Source: UBA6059 sp040219045
GTDB lineage: Bacteria; Bacteroidota; Bacteroidia; Cytophagales; Cyclobacteriaceae
DNA length: 64,000 nt
NCBI GenBank assembly: GCA_965229505.1
Contig: OZ245881.1
Coordinates: forward strand, 4,836,001-4,900,000
Direction: 5' to 3'
Shown here in pieces: positions 44,176-52,371 of this stretch; position 1 is the stretch's first letter, and each line of letters starts with the position of its first letter. The translations under genes were made by a program, and so were the position numbers. The notes beneath the pieces were generated by a model. The model saw nothing but the letters and a program-made list of their open reading frames with translations, was not told the DNA's origin and searched no databases.

Positions 44176-47100
44176 ATGAAAGCACTACCCTACCTTCTCA
44201 TTTTTCTTACCACCTTTTCCCTTGCCCAATCTGATCAAAATGACTCCTACCATGATGGGTTGGAATGGAGATCTGTAGGTCCATCTCGCGGGGGACGTGC
44301 AACGGCCATTACAGGAATTCCTCATAAGCCTTTTACCTTTTTTATGGGTACCACGGGAGGTGGCGTTTGGAAGACCGAGGATGCCGGGTTGACTTGGGGC
44401 AACATCAGCGACGGCCAGATTCCGGTAGGATCGATCGGAGCAATCGAAGTAGCTCCCGGAGATGATCAGGTGATCTATGTAGGAACAGGATCGGCTTGCG
44501 TGCGAGGGAACATCAGCACAGGTATCGGTATGTATAAGTCGGTGGACGGTGGAGCCAGTTGGCAAAAAGCTGGTCTCGGTAATGCCGGACAAATCAGTGA
44601 AGTCATCGTGCATCCCGACAACCCCGACGTGGTTTGGGTAGCAGCGCTTGGTAATGTATTTGGACCCAACTCAGAGCGAGGTGTTTTCAAGTCTACAGAT
44701 GGTGGGGCTACCTGGAAGAAGACGCTCTTTGTGAACGATAGTACAGGAGCTGCAGACCTCATTATCCATCCGGAAAATCCCAGAATCCTTTTCGCCTCAA
44801 TGTGGCAGGTGGAGCGTAAGCCCTGGACACTCATAGATGGCGGCTACAACGGTGGTGTTTGGAAGTCTGTCGATGGAGGCGAAAGCTGGAAGAAAATAGA
44901 AGGTGGATTGCCAACCGGTTTGTTGGGTAAGATTGCATTGGGCATCTCCCCTGCCAACCCCAATCGAATGTGGGCATTGATCCAGGCAGCTGTAGAAGAA
45001 GACGGTGGTCTCTACCGATCCGAGAATGGAGGTAAGCAGTGGAAGCGCGTGAGCGGTGATCACAGAATACGTCAGCGCGGCTGGTACTATACGCACATCA
45101 CGCCCCACCCGACTGATGAGAACACACTCTACTCAAATAATACAAGACTTTACAAATCCATTGACGGTGGCAATACAGTAGGTGAAACCATCTCCACCCC
45201 TCATGGTGATAATCATGACATCTGGATCAATCCCATGAACCCTGACATCATGATCAACTGCAACGATGGTGGCGCCAATGTCAGTCTCAATGGTGGCAAG
45301 TCGTGGAGCGAGCAGCATGGTCAGCCTACATCAGAGTTCTATCGTGTGACGGTAGACAATCAGTTTCCTTATCGCCTCTATGCAGGCCAACAAGACAATA
45401 CTACGATCAGTGTTCCTTCTCAGAATCTCGGATCCGTTTCGGATACGGAGCACTGGATGGGAATTGGAGGTGGTGAGTCAGCCGACGTAGCGGTAGATCC
45501 TCGCAATCCAAATATCGTCTATGCCAACACCTACAGCGGCGAACTCACCTACACCAATCTTGAGACCGGAGAGGAACGTCAAATCACCGCTTACCCCCAC
45601 TACACAGAGGGTACAGAGATGCGAGATCTCAAATATCGGTTTCAGTGGAACTATCCCATATTAGTATCCAAATACAATCCCGATCACATCTATCAGGGCT
45701 CGCAATATGTCATGCGGACTTCCAACAAAGGCCAGGATTGGGAGATCATTAGCCCCGACCTTACCAGAAATATTGAGAAGTATCAAGACATCCCCGGCGG
45801 CCCTATACAGCATGATGCTACCGGTGTGGAAGTCTACTCCAGCATATTCGCGCTAGAGGAGTCTCCCATAGAAGAAGGTGTGATCTGGTCTGGCTCTGAT
45901 GACGGCATGGTGTATGTTACCACGAATGGTGGTCAGGAATGGATGGATGTCACACCTAAAGGCATCCCCTATGAGGCCACCATCAATAAAATTGAGGTAT
46001 CTACTCACCAAAAAGGTCGAGCGATCATCGCAGCGTACCACTATCGCTACAACGATTTCAAGCCTTACATCCTGTTGACCAATGACTATGGCAAGACGTG
46101 GAAGTCGCTGACGAATGGGCAAAACGGCATCCCGAATAATCACTTCGTCAGGGCCGTAGCTGAAGACAATAAACAAAAAGGCTTGTTGTACGCAGGCACA
46201 GAGTTCGGCGCTTATGTGAGCTACGATGAAGGTGGTGCCTGGGAACCACTGCAGATGAACCTACCGGTAACGCCCATCACTGACATGGAGTGGCACAACA
46301 ATGATTTGGTGATCAGCACGCAGGGTCGCGCATTCTGGATACTGGATGACCTGACACCACTTCAGGAAAGAGCCCAGGCGGAGAAGGCATCAGCCTACCT
46401 CTACACGCCTGCTCCTGCTTATCGCACCTCTGTAGGAGGATGGTCAGGCCTACCGGCCAAAATGAAAGTATATATGGCCAATGAGCCAGCTGCTAAAAAT
46501 GATCTAAAGCTCTTTGTTATAGACGCAAAACAAGATACCGTCAAAACATGGAAGGGAGATGATCTCAAGGACTTAGAGAAGGGCATTAACACCTTGACAT
46601 GGAACCTGCAATATGAGGCTCCCGAGATGGCGGAGAACTTTGTGGCAATGGTCTTCAGCGCTAAATCTGCCAGGGGACCTAAGGCCGTACCGGGAAAATA
46701 CACCGTAGGCTTGATTAGTAATGGTGAGGTCCAAACTAAGCCATTGGAGGTGAAGATAGATCCAAGATGGGAAGGGATCACTATCGCAGATTTCCAAAAG
46801 CAGTTTGACATGGCAGTAGAAGTTCGAGCGCTGATCGACGAATCACAGGATAATATTAGAGCCATTCGCGCAGTACGCGTCCAACTCAATGATATTAGCG
46901 ATAGAGCGGTCAAAGCGGGCTATAGTAGTTCGATCAAGGAACAGAGTCAAGCCATCATAGAGAAGCTGGATGCGCTGGAAGATGATCTATTCCAAAACAA
47001 GATCGAGACCTCTCAGGATGAAATCAACTACCCGAGGAAATGGACCAACAACATCGCCAGGTTGTATCAGGTGCTGGTGGGTGACGACAACAAACCAACT

Positions 47101-47253
47101 GGCGGTATGGTTGAGCGATGGGAAGATTTAAAAGCTCAATATGAGGTATTCATTGCACCGTACGATGGTATCATGAGCAATGATGTCAAAGCCTTCAATG
47201 ACTTATTGGCGCAAGAGAATGTATCCAGAATTATCGTTAACGGTCGGGACTAA
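44176..47253 (+). CDS. secreted Asp-box (BNR/VPS10-like) beta-propeller protein, paralogue 4
   Basis: About 1,025 residues from ATG 44176, which gives signal peptide KALPYLLIFLTTFSLAQ. N-terminal EWRSVGPSRGGRATAITGIP parallels paralogues 1 and 2. Asp boxes include TEDAGLTWGN, SVDGGASWQK, STDGGATWKK, SVDGGESWKK, SENGGKQWKR, TTNGGQEWMD and TNDYGKTWKS. Ig-like segment (WNLQYEAPE, GPKAVPGKYTVGL) and helical C-terminus follow. It converges with the gamma-glutamyltransferase gene; the two stop codons overlap. Function unknown. Confidence 0.85.
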   Translation: MKALPYLLIFLTTFSLAQSDQNDSYHDGLEWRSVGPSRGGRATAITGIPHKPFTFFMGTTGGGVWKTEDAGLTWGNISDGQIPVGSIGAIEVAPGDDQVIYVGTGSACVRGNISTGIGMYKSVDGGASWQKAGLGNAGQISEVIVHPDNPDVVWVAALGNVFGPNSERGVFKSTDGGATWKKTLFVNDSTGAADLIIHPENPRILFASMWQVERKPWTLIDGGYNGGVWKSVDGGESWKKIEGGLPTGLLGKIALGISPANPNRMWALIQAAVEEDGGLYRSENGGKQWKRVSGDHRIRQRGWYYTHITPHPTDENTLYSNNTRLYKSIDGGNTVGETISTPHGDNHDIWINPMNPDIMINCNDGGANVSLNGGKSWSEQHGQPTSEFYRVTVDNQFPYRLYAGQQDNTTISVPSQNLGSVSDTEHWMGIGGGESADVAVDPRNPNIVYANTYSGELTYTNLETGEERQITAYPHYTEGTEMRDLKYRFQWNYPILVSKYNPDHIYQGSQYVMRTSNKGQDWEIISPDLTRNIEKYQDIPGGPIQHDATGVEVYSSIFALEESPIEEGVIWSGSDDGMVYVTTNGGQEWMDVTPKGIPYEATINKIEVSTHQKGRAIIAAYHYRYNDFKPYILLTNDYGKTWKSLTNGQNGIPNNHFVRAVAEDNKQKGLLYAGTEFGAYVSYDEGGAWEPLQMNLPVTPITDMEWHNNDLVISTQGRAFWILDDLTPLQERAQAEKASAYLYTPAPAYRTSVGGWSGLPAKMKVYMANEPAAKNDLKLFVIDAKQDTVKTWKGDDLKDLEKGINTLTWNLQYEAPEMAENFVAMVFSAKSARGPKAVPGKYTVGLISNGEVQTKPLEVKIDPRWEGITIADFQKQFDMAVEVRALIDESQDNIRAIRAVRVQLNDISDRAVKAGYSSSIKEQSQAIIEKLDALEDDLFQNKIETSQDEINYPRKWTNNIARLYQVLVGDDNKPTGGMVERWEDLKAQYEVFIAPYDGIMSNDVKAFNDLLAQENVSRIIVNGRD

Positions 47254-48905
47254 TTGGCAGGTCTTGGGACATACCCGGACCGCTTGCCACTAGCATCATA
47301 GATCACCTCTATACCGGTGAGCCTACCTATACTCTGGGTAGGCTCAAGCTGGTGTCCCATGTATCGAAGGTTTTCAATTACCGTTTCAGAAATCCCTTCT
47401 TCATAGTAAACGATTCCTTTAGGATCAAAAGAGATCATAGGTTCTGACAATGCATCCGAGATGGGTTTTCCAAAGTCAGTCATATTTAAGGCGGCCTGAG
47501 CTACGATCTCAGGCATTTGTCCACCGCCGGGAGAACCAAATCCTGCTATGGGCTGACCATTCTTAAAAAGTAGCATCGGACTATCCATCACTACTCGCTC
47601 ACGTCCGGGATTTGCGTCCCGTGGCGTATTGTCTTGTTCGAATGCGGCAAACTTGGCACCATTATTCATCCAAAAACCGGTACCTGCCGGCATGAGCTTG
47701 CTGCCAAATACATCCCCCAATGAGAGCGTCGCACTCACCATATTGCCGGCAGCATCCGCCACTACGAAATGCGTCGTATTACTCGCATCGGAGATATACT
47801 CAAAATCAAACGGAGGGTGAAAAGCAGTAGCGCTATCCGGTCGGATGTTGTCGGCCATCCATTTCCAATAATCCTGTGAAAGAATCATCTCAGTATTGGG
47901 TAAAATAGTGTCCACTGTCCCTCCATATCTCAAAAAAGTCCAGTAAGCATGCTTTGACACTTCAATAAGCAGGTGCAGATAAGCACTTGTGTTGATGCCA
48001 ATGGAAGGTAGATTATAAAGTCCCATTTCACCGATTCTCTGTAGGGCGGAGAAGCCCGCCGTTGGTGTTCCGCTTGTAACCACCTCATAGCCATTGTAAG
48101 GGATGCTTAGCGGCTCATACCAATTAGACTCCATAGCGCTGAGGTCATCTTGCGAAAGGAATCCTCCCGATTGTCGAACAGACCCGGCCACCGCGTCGGC
48201 AATATCACCATCTCCCCATACAGCCGCACCCCTCTCCGAGATCACTTTCAAGCTACGCCCCAGATCAGGCTGTACCAGCCGGTCACCGGATTTCAATGCA
48301 GCGTCACTACTACCGAAAACAGACCGAGCGTAATCAGAAAAATCACCATAATTAGAGCTGATATCATTCGCTAACTCCTCTTCTATTACAAAGCCCTTCA
48401 CTGCGAGCTGAACAGCCGGATCGAGTAAATCTGGCCAGGCTTGTGAGCCGTATGTTTCATGAAGTGCAACTAATCCTGCCAATAGCGTTGGCGTGGTGGT
48501 GGCCATAGCCCCGTTGCGATTTTGCTCAGCTTGCGGATCAGAGGGCTTCAATGCCGACTTCTCAAGCTGCATTGGGTACTTCCCACTAAAGCTCAAAAAC
48601 CTGGCCTTGCCTGTCGCGGCATCAAAAATCAGCATACTGCCATAGCCCCCTAGCCCGGAGTGCTGCGGCTCTACCACTCCCAGTGTAGTCGCTACCGCAA
48701 TGGCTGCATCAAAAGCGTTACCTCCCTTCTCAAGGATTTCCAACCCGGCCTGAGTGGCAAGGGGCTGACTACTTGCTACCGCAAACTGGCTTAAATCACT
48801 TGATGCGGTTTCTACTTCGGAATTTTGGGTATTTGATTCCTCAGTTGGGCCAGAGCACGCCCAGCTAATAAAAAATAGAAGTAGTAATGGAAGGTGTAAT
48901 CTCAT
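47250..48905 (-). CDS. ggt: gamma-glutamyltransferase, lipoprotein
   Basis: 551 residues. Start at 48905 yields a lipoprotein signal (LPLLLLFFISWAC) with lipobox cysteine, so it is tethered in the periplasm. N-terminal GLEILEKGGNAFDAAIAVAT and LGVVEPQHSGLGG define the large subunit. The small subunit should begin at the catalytic Thr in NTTHFVVADAAGNMVSATLS, and GFGSPGGGQMPEIVAQ forms the oxyanion loop. It is expected to self-cleave and to hydrolyse or transfer the gamma-glutamyl group of glutathione and similar compounds. Substitutions around the oxyanion motif leave room for a different acyl substrate. Confidence 0.88.
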   Translation of the reverse strand: MRLHLPLLLLFFISWACSGPTEESNTQNSEVETASSDLSQFAVASSQPLATQAGLEILEKGGNAFDAAIAVATTLGVVEPQHSGLGGYGSMLIFDAATGKARFLSFSGKYPMQLEKSALKPSDPQAEQNRNGAMATTTPTLLAGLVALHETYGSQAWPDLLDPAVQLAVKGFVIEEELANDISSNYGDFSDYARSVFGSSDAALKSGDRLVQPDLGRSLKVISERGAAVWGDGDIADAVAGSVRQSGGFLSQDDLSAMESNWYEPLSIPYNGYEVVTSGTPTAGFSALQRIGEMGLYNLPSIGINTSAYLHLLIEVSKHAYWTFLRYGGTVDTILPNTEMILSQDYWKWMADNIRPDSATAFHPPFDFEYISDASNTTHFVVADAAGNMVSATLSLGDVFGSKLMPAGTGFWMNNGAKFAAFEQDNTPRDANPGRERVVMDSPMLLFKNGQPIAGFGSPGGGQMPEIVAQAALNMTDFGKPISDALSEPMISFDPKGIVYYEEGISETVIENLRYMGHQLEPTQSIGRLTGIEVIYDASGKRSGYVPRPAN

Positions 48906-49007
48906 GGCCAAATTTTGGCGCAAAACTAAAAGAAAAGGTTGTCATCCAACCAGAGATTAAGAAAATCACCGGAAGAATGACAACCTTAAATTACTTGACC
49001 AGAAAAT

Positions 49008-49931
49008 CTAGTTTCTGAAAGTGATATCTCCAGAGGTGCTTTTTAGATATACATCTTCACCCCCAGGGTTTCTTATGACCATTCGGTCCTCACCTCTTTC
49101 CCTACCGATGCTAATGTCACCCGAGCTTGAGCGTGCCTCGAAACTTAGCCCTTCCAGGTCCTGATTGACATATATAGAAATATCACCGCTGGTAGCTACA
49201 AAGGAAGAACCACCTTTGACGATAAGGTCACGGCCTTCAATATCACCTGAGCTGGCGCTCACATCGAAAACCCCTTCTACATCCAACATTTCAATTTCGC
49301 CGGAGGATGTTCTTCCCCTCAAATCCCCGGCAATACCCTGAAATCTTGTATCCCCTGATGAGGCATCAAACCTTACATTTCCACCTACATTGTAAACACG
49401 CTGATCTCCTGAGCTGGTCTCGACTTCCAGGTCACCCTCAAGTCCATCGATCTTGATATCGCCTGAAGATGCTTTTACAATCATATCTCCATTAATCTTT
49501 CTGAGCTCGATATCCCCAGAACTAGCTTCAATCCTATGATTAGAAGCATTGAGTCCACTGATAGATATATCGCCGCTGCTATTATCAACCCTCACTTTTA
49601 CATTGGCAGGGACTTTAAAGTCCAGTCTGGCCTCAAAGTCATTCCATCCCCAGTTCCAGTTGTTACTCTTGGGAGAAACAACCCATACCCTCACATGGCT
49701 ACCGGATTGTTCGTATTTGATTTCATACTCGAGTTGCTTGGCAGCCCTAATCAGCCCATCGAATTCAAGGCTACTTCCTGAAGTGCTCACCATATTGATA
49801 TCACAGAAGCGTCCTTCTACTTCCAGTGATTCTATATTGTCCAGTGAAAAATTAGCTTCCGCTACCGTCTTTTGGGCTTGAGCAGCAATACCTATGAAAA
49901 GGCAGAGCATGATTGTAGTGATTCTAAGCAT
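49008..49931 (-). CDS. secreted DUF4097-type beta-helix protein with SSGD repeats
   Basis: 307 residues from ATG 49931 (signal peptide LRITTIMLCLFIGIAAQA). From about residue 100 the chain repeats SSGDI/TSGDI roughly every 20 residues, about ten times (SSGDISISG, SSGDIELRK, SSGDIKIDG, SSGDQRVYN, SSGDTRFQG, SSGEIEML and so on), each a rung of a right-handed beta helix. DUF4097 proteins are associated with envelope maintenance and possibly adhesion, but no reaction is known. A similar SSSG-repeat protein is at 54667. Confidence 0.82.
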   Translation of the reverse strand: MLRITTIMLCLFIGIAAQAQKTVAEANFSLDNIESLEVEGRFCDINMVSTSGSSLEFDGLIRAAKQLEYEIKYEQSGSHVRVWVVSPKSNNWNWGWNDFEARLDFKVPANVKVRVDNSSGDISISGLNASNHRIEASSGDIELRKINGDMIVKASSGDIKIDGLEGDLEVETSSGDQRVYNVGGNVRFDASSGDTRFQGIAGDLRGRTSSGEIEMLDVEGVFDVSASSGDIEGRDLIVKGGSSFVATSGDISIYVNQDLEGLSFEARSSSGDISIGRERGEDRMVIRNPGGEDVYLKSTSGDITFRN

Positions 49932-50002
49932 AATTTGAGTTTTTGATTTATAGAGTAGACTGCAATACGCAAGATGAGGTTGCATATAAAGGGAGAAAAA
50001 AC

Positions 50003-50037
50003 AAAAAAGGGTCAAGACTTTACGTCTTAACCCTTTT
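50003..50037 (-). terminator. rho-independent terminator of the small RNA
   Basis: 13 base pairs with one mismatch: AAAAGGGT-C-AAGAC (50005-50018) pairs with GTCTT-A-ACCCTTTT (50024-50037) around a 5-base loop. On the minus strand a run of six T follows (50008-50003). Confidence 0.85.
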
Positions 50038-50226
50038 CATACTGCCACCACCGTGATGGTGAGAGCATGCCAAGATACAGTTTAAAGTCCTTTAAAGTTT
50101 TCGCATAGCGAACTATGTTTCCGCTTCAAGAGCCACCTTCAGCTTTGCTTTCCAGCACCGTGGTGTTTGGTAAACTTCCCCCGTCCGAGACCGAACCATC
50201 AGTTCAACTTTGTATCTCTCTCTTGG
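50003..50226 (-). ncRNA. probable structured small RNA, family not identified
   Basis: A ~220-nt non-coding stretch with its own promoter and terminator. Predicted pairing by eye: AGATAC near the 5' end with GTATCT near the 3' end, GAGAG with CTCTC beside it, ATAC with GTAT closing the base. Internal hairpins include CATAG-TTCG-CTATG and CACC-ATCAC-GGTG. Length and a closing long-range stem resemble a 6S-type RNA, but I cannot place it in a family. It lacks the tmRNA, RNase P (GAGGAAAGTCC) and SRP tetraloop signatures. No ORF on either strand explains the conservation of structure. Confidence 0.6.
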
Positions 50227-50231
50227 TATTT

Positions 50232-50262
50232 CTAAAGTAGCGGTAAACCGCAGAATTTCAAA
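50232..50262 (-). promoter_or_regulatory. Bacteroidota promoter of the small RNA (TTTG-19-TACTTTAG)
   Basis: Minus strand: TTTG (50262-50259), 19 bases, TACTTTAG (50239-50232). Spacing is the canonical 19 and the -7 box has one mismatch to TAnnTTTG. Start of transcription expected near 50225. Confidence 0.7.
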
Positions 50263-50289
50263 TCCTTTAGAGGTAAAGAATCCCACAAG

Positions 50290-50333
50290 ATATCCACAAC
50301 CTTAAACCACAGTTATCCACGAAGTTGTCCACA
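50290..50333 (+). other. cluster of DnaA-box-like nonamers
   Basis: Three nonamers, each one base from TTATCCACA, all in the same orientation: ATATCCACA (50290-50298), TTATCCACG (50313-50321), TTGTCCACA (50325-50333). A weaker AATCCCACA precedes them. They sit in a non-coding gap next to the small RNA. Could be part of oriC, another DnaA-binding locus, or regulation of a neighbour. Confidence 0.55.
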
Positions 50334-50337
50334 ATGA

Positions 50338-51228
50338 CTACTTGGTGTTTTTGATCAAATTGACAATTAAGCTGGACAGCAAATCAGGTTTGTCCTCCTG
50401 AATGAAATGCCCTCCGCCGCTCACTGTAGGATGAAACATGCCTTTGCAGCCTGGAATCAGCTTTTGCATCACTTTCTCTCCTCCTTTTGTTATGGGGTCA
50501 GAGTCTCCGAAAGCTGTCAAAAATGGCTTCTCAAAAGTCTGGAGTTGCTTCCAGCATTCACGATTGATCTCAGACTCGGGATCATCGAAATCTATGGGTA
50601 CAATTGATGGGAATACCCTGGCGCCCACTTTATAGGACTCGTCTGGAAAAGGGGCATTGTAAGCTGCTATCGTCTCAGGAGCCAGCTCTGAAACCGCCCC
50701 CATTTGTATCACCCTACCAATATCAAATTGCTCAGAGCTCTTTGAAAATTCACGCCACTTCAAGAATGCATCAGTTGGTGCAGGCTGACCTATCGGTAAA
50801 AAGGTGTTCGAGGCGATTACTCTGGCAAAAAGCTGCGGCTCAAGCGCAACCAACCTCAACCCCAGCAATCCACCCCAATCCTGACAAAATAGGTTAATGT
50901 CTTTTAAGTCCAGGGCGGTTACAAAATCCTTTACCCAATTGTAGTGATTCTGGTAAGTGTAGATATCAGGATCAGTCGGCTTGTCAGATCTCCCGAACCC
51001 AATCAAATCAGGTGCGATCACCCGATAACCGGCTTTGGCTATCTTGTTGATCATTTTGCGGTAGAGGAAGGACCAACTGGGCTCACCATGGAGGAGTAAA
51101 ACGATCTGCTCCCCGTACCCATGATCTACGTAGTGCATTCTAAGATCTCCTACGGTGATGTAGTTGGTCTTAAAATCGTAATCGGGCAGGTTTTCGAAGC
51201 ATTCCTCAGGAGTTCGGAGTATTTCCAC
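50338..51228 (-). CDS. haloalkane dehalogenase-like alpha/beta hydrolase
   Basis: 296 residues. LLLHGEPSWSFLYRKMI supplies the oxyanion region; the nucleophile is Asp in NLFCQDWGGLLGLRLVA with the adjacent halide-binding Trp, as in haloalkane dehalogenases and not the Ser of esterases. Acid Asp in AFGDSDPIT and catalytic His in SGGGHFIQEDKPD complete the triad. N-terminal NLPDYDFKTNYITVGDLRMH matches the DhlA/DhmA branch. It would hydrolyse a carbon-halogen bond, plausible for a marine organism. Single gene. Confidence 0.87.
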   Translation of the reverse strand: MEILRTPEECFENLPDYDFKTNYITVGDLRMHYVDHGYGEQIVLLLHGEPSWSFLYRKMINKIAKAGYRVIAPDLIGFGRSDKPTDPDIYTYQNHYNWVKDFVTALDLKDINLFCQDWGGLLGLRLVALEPQLFARVIASNTFLPIGQPAPTDAFLKWREFSKSSEQFDIGRVIQMGAVSELAPETIAAYNAPFPDESYKVGARVFPSIVPIDFDDPESEINRECWKQLQTFEKPFLTAFGDSDPITKGGEKVMQKLIPGCKGMFHPTVSGGGHFIQEDKPDLLSSLIVNLIKNTK

Positions 51229-51360
51229 GGTTTTAGTTTTTGTGAGACATCAAGCAACTAAATTGACGCTTAATTTCCAAACTGCGAGCCATGCTAATAA
51301 CAAGATTGGGATGAGTATCCGCGAGGTGCCACAATCTTCCGAATCAGGCAACTCAGTCTA

Positions 51361-52356
51361 CTACAGTTGGATGTTGTGCAATATATCGGTATTGAGATGA
51401 AGATTGACCGTCTCTCCCACAGCTAGCTTCCTATCGGAATAGAAAAACAGACTTAGTCCATCACGGATCGCTGTGATCAGAAAATGCATACCCAAATAAC
51501 TCACCTGATCGACCTTAAACTTCGCACCTTCCTTGTGCTCTGAGACGTGTTCCGGCCGACAACCGGCCTGCTCATAGCCGACCTCAATTGACCATATCCC
51601 GGCCAACTCCTTATTGGAGATTATATTGTATTGGCCAAATAGTTCAGCCGTATACCTATTCTGCGGTTGGAGATAATGAGCTGCTGGGCTAGCAATAGAC
51701 ACGGCTCGACCTTCCTTCATTACAATGATTCGATCAGACACGGACAGGGCGTCCAACGGGTCATGTGTTACGATCAAAGCCCCTGTATTGCTCTGCTCTA
51801 GTATTGACTTCAATTCGCATTTTAGGGTAGTCTTGATCGTATGATCGAGTTGATTGAACGGTTCGTCCATCAGGATGAGATCAGGATTGTCTGCCAGCGA
51901 TCGGGCAATAGCCACACGCTGCTTTTGACCTCCTGACAAGTCCATGGTGATCTTATCTTCAAGCCCGCCGAGGTTGCACAGCGCAATTAGCTCCTGTGTT
52001 CTTTCATCCTGAAACTCCTGATTGTATCGTCTGAGGGGATGCTTGATCGTCTGATAAACTGTATGCCTGGGAGATAGCTGAAAGTCCTGCTTCACGATCT
52101 CTACATCCTCAAACCCCTTTACCAGAAAGTTGGCAGGGTCTTGCATAATCTGTCCGTTGATAAGGATCCGCCCCTCAGTTGGGGACAGGTTTCCTGCGAT
52201 TAGGTTGAGTAGTGTACTCTTACCGCTCCCGCTGGAGCCAACGATGGTCACTATCTCTTTACTTAAAAGCTCAAAAGAAACATTGGATACTGCCTCTTTT
52301 TGTTCTCCGGGATACTTGAATGATAAACTCGACGACCCGAGCAGTGCTTCTGACAA
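51361..52356 (-). CDS. ABC transporter ATP-binding protein without adjacent permease
   Basis: 331 residues. Walker A IVGSSGSGKSTLL, signature DLSGGQKQRVAIARSLADNP, Walker B LILMDEPFNQLD and switch histidine VTHDPLDAL. The C-terminal ~90 residues form a TOBE-like domain (FKVDQVSYLGMHFLITAIRD), placing it with the PotA/CysA/FbpC importer ATPases. No permease or binding protein is nearby, so it is an orphan here and the substrate is unknown. The protease gene lies 15 bases downstream in the same direction. Confidence 0.88.
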   Translation of the reverse strand: MSEALLGSSSLSFKYPGEQKEAVSNVSFELLSKEIVTIVGSSGSGKSTLLNLIAGNLSPTEGRILINGQIMQDPANFLVKGFEDVEIVKQDFQLSPRHTVYQTIKHPLRRYNQEFQDERTQELIALCNLGGLEDKITMDLSGGQKQRVAIARSLADNPDLILMDEPFNQLDHTIKTTLKCELKSILEQSNTGALIVTHDPLDALSVSDRIIVMKEGRAVSIASPAAHYLQPQNRYTAELFGQYNIISNKELAGIWSIEVGYEQAGCRPEHVSEHKEGAKFKVDQVSYLGMHFLITAIRDGLSLFFYSDRKLAVGETVNLHLNTDILHNIQL

Positions 52357-52371
52357 TAGTCTGTTGATTAA

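Noticed and set aside
49100..49600. Regularly spaced repeated DNA inside the DUF4097 gene, at first suggestive of an array
   Set aside because: The repetition follows the SSGD coding repeats and varies at third positions; it is not a CRISPR or satellite.
50003..50226. Assignment of the small RNA to tmRNA, RNase P RNA or SRP RNA
   Set aside because: The key conserved words (tmRNA ends, GAGGAAAGTCC, SRP tetraloop helix) are absent.
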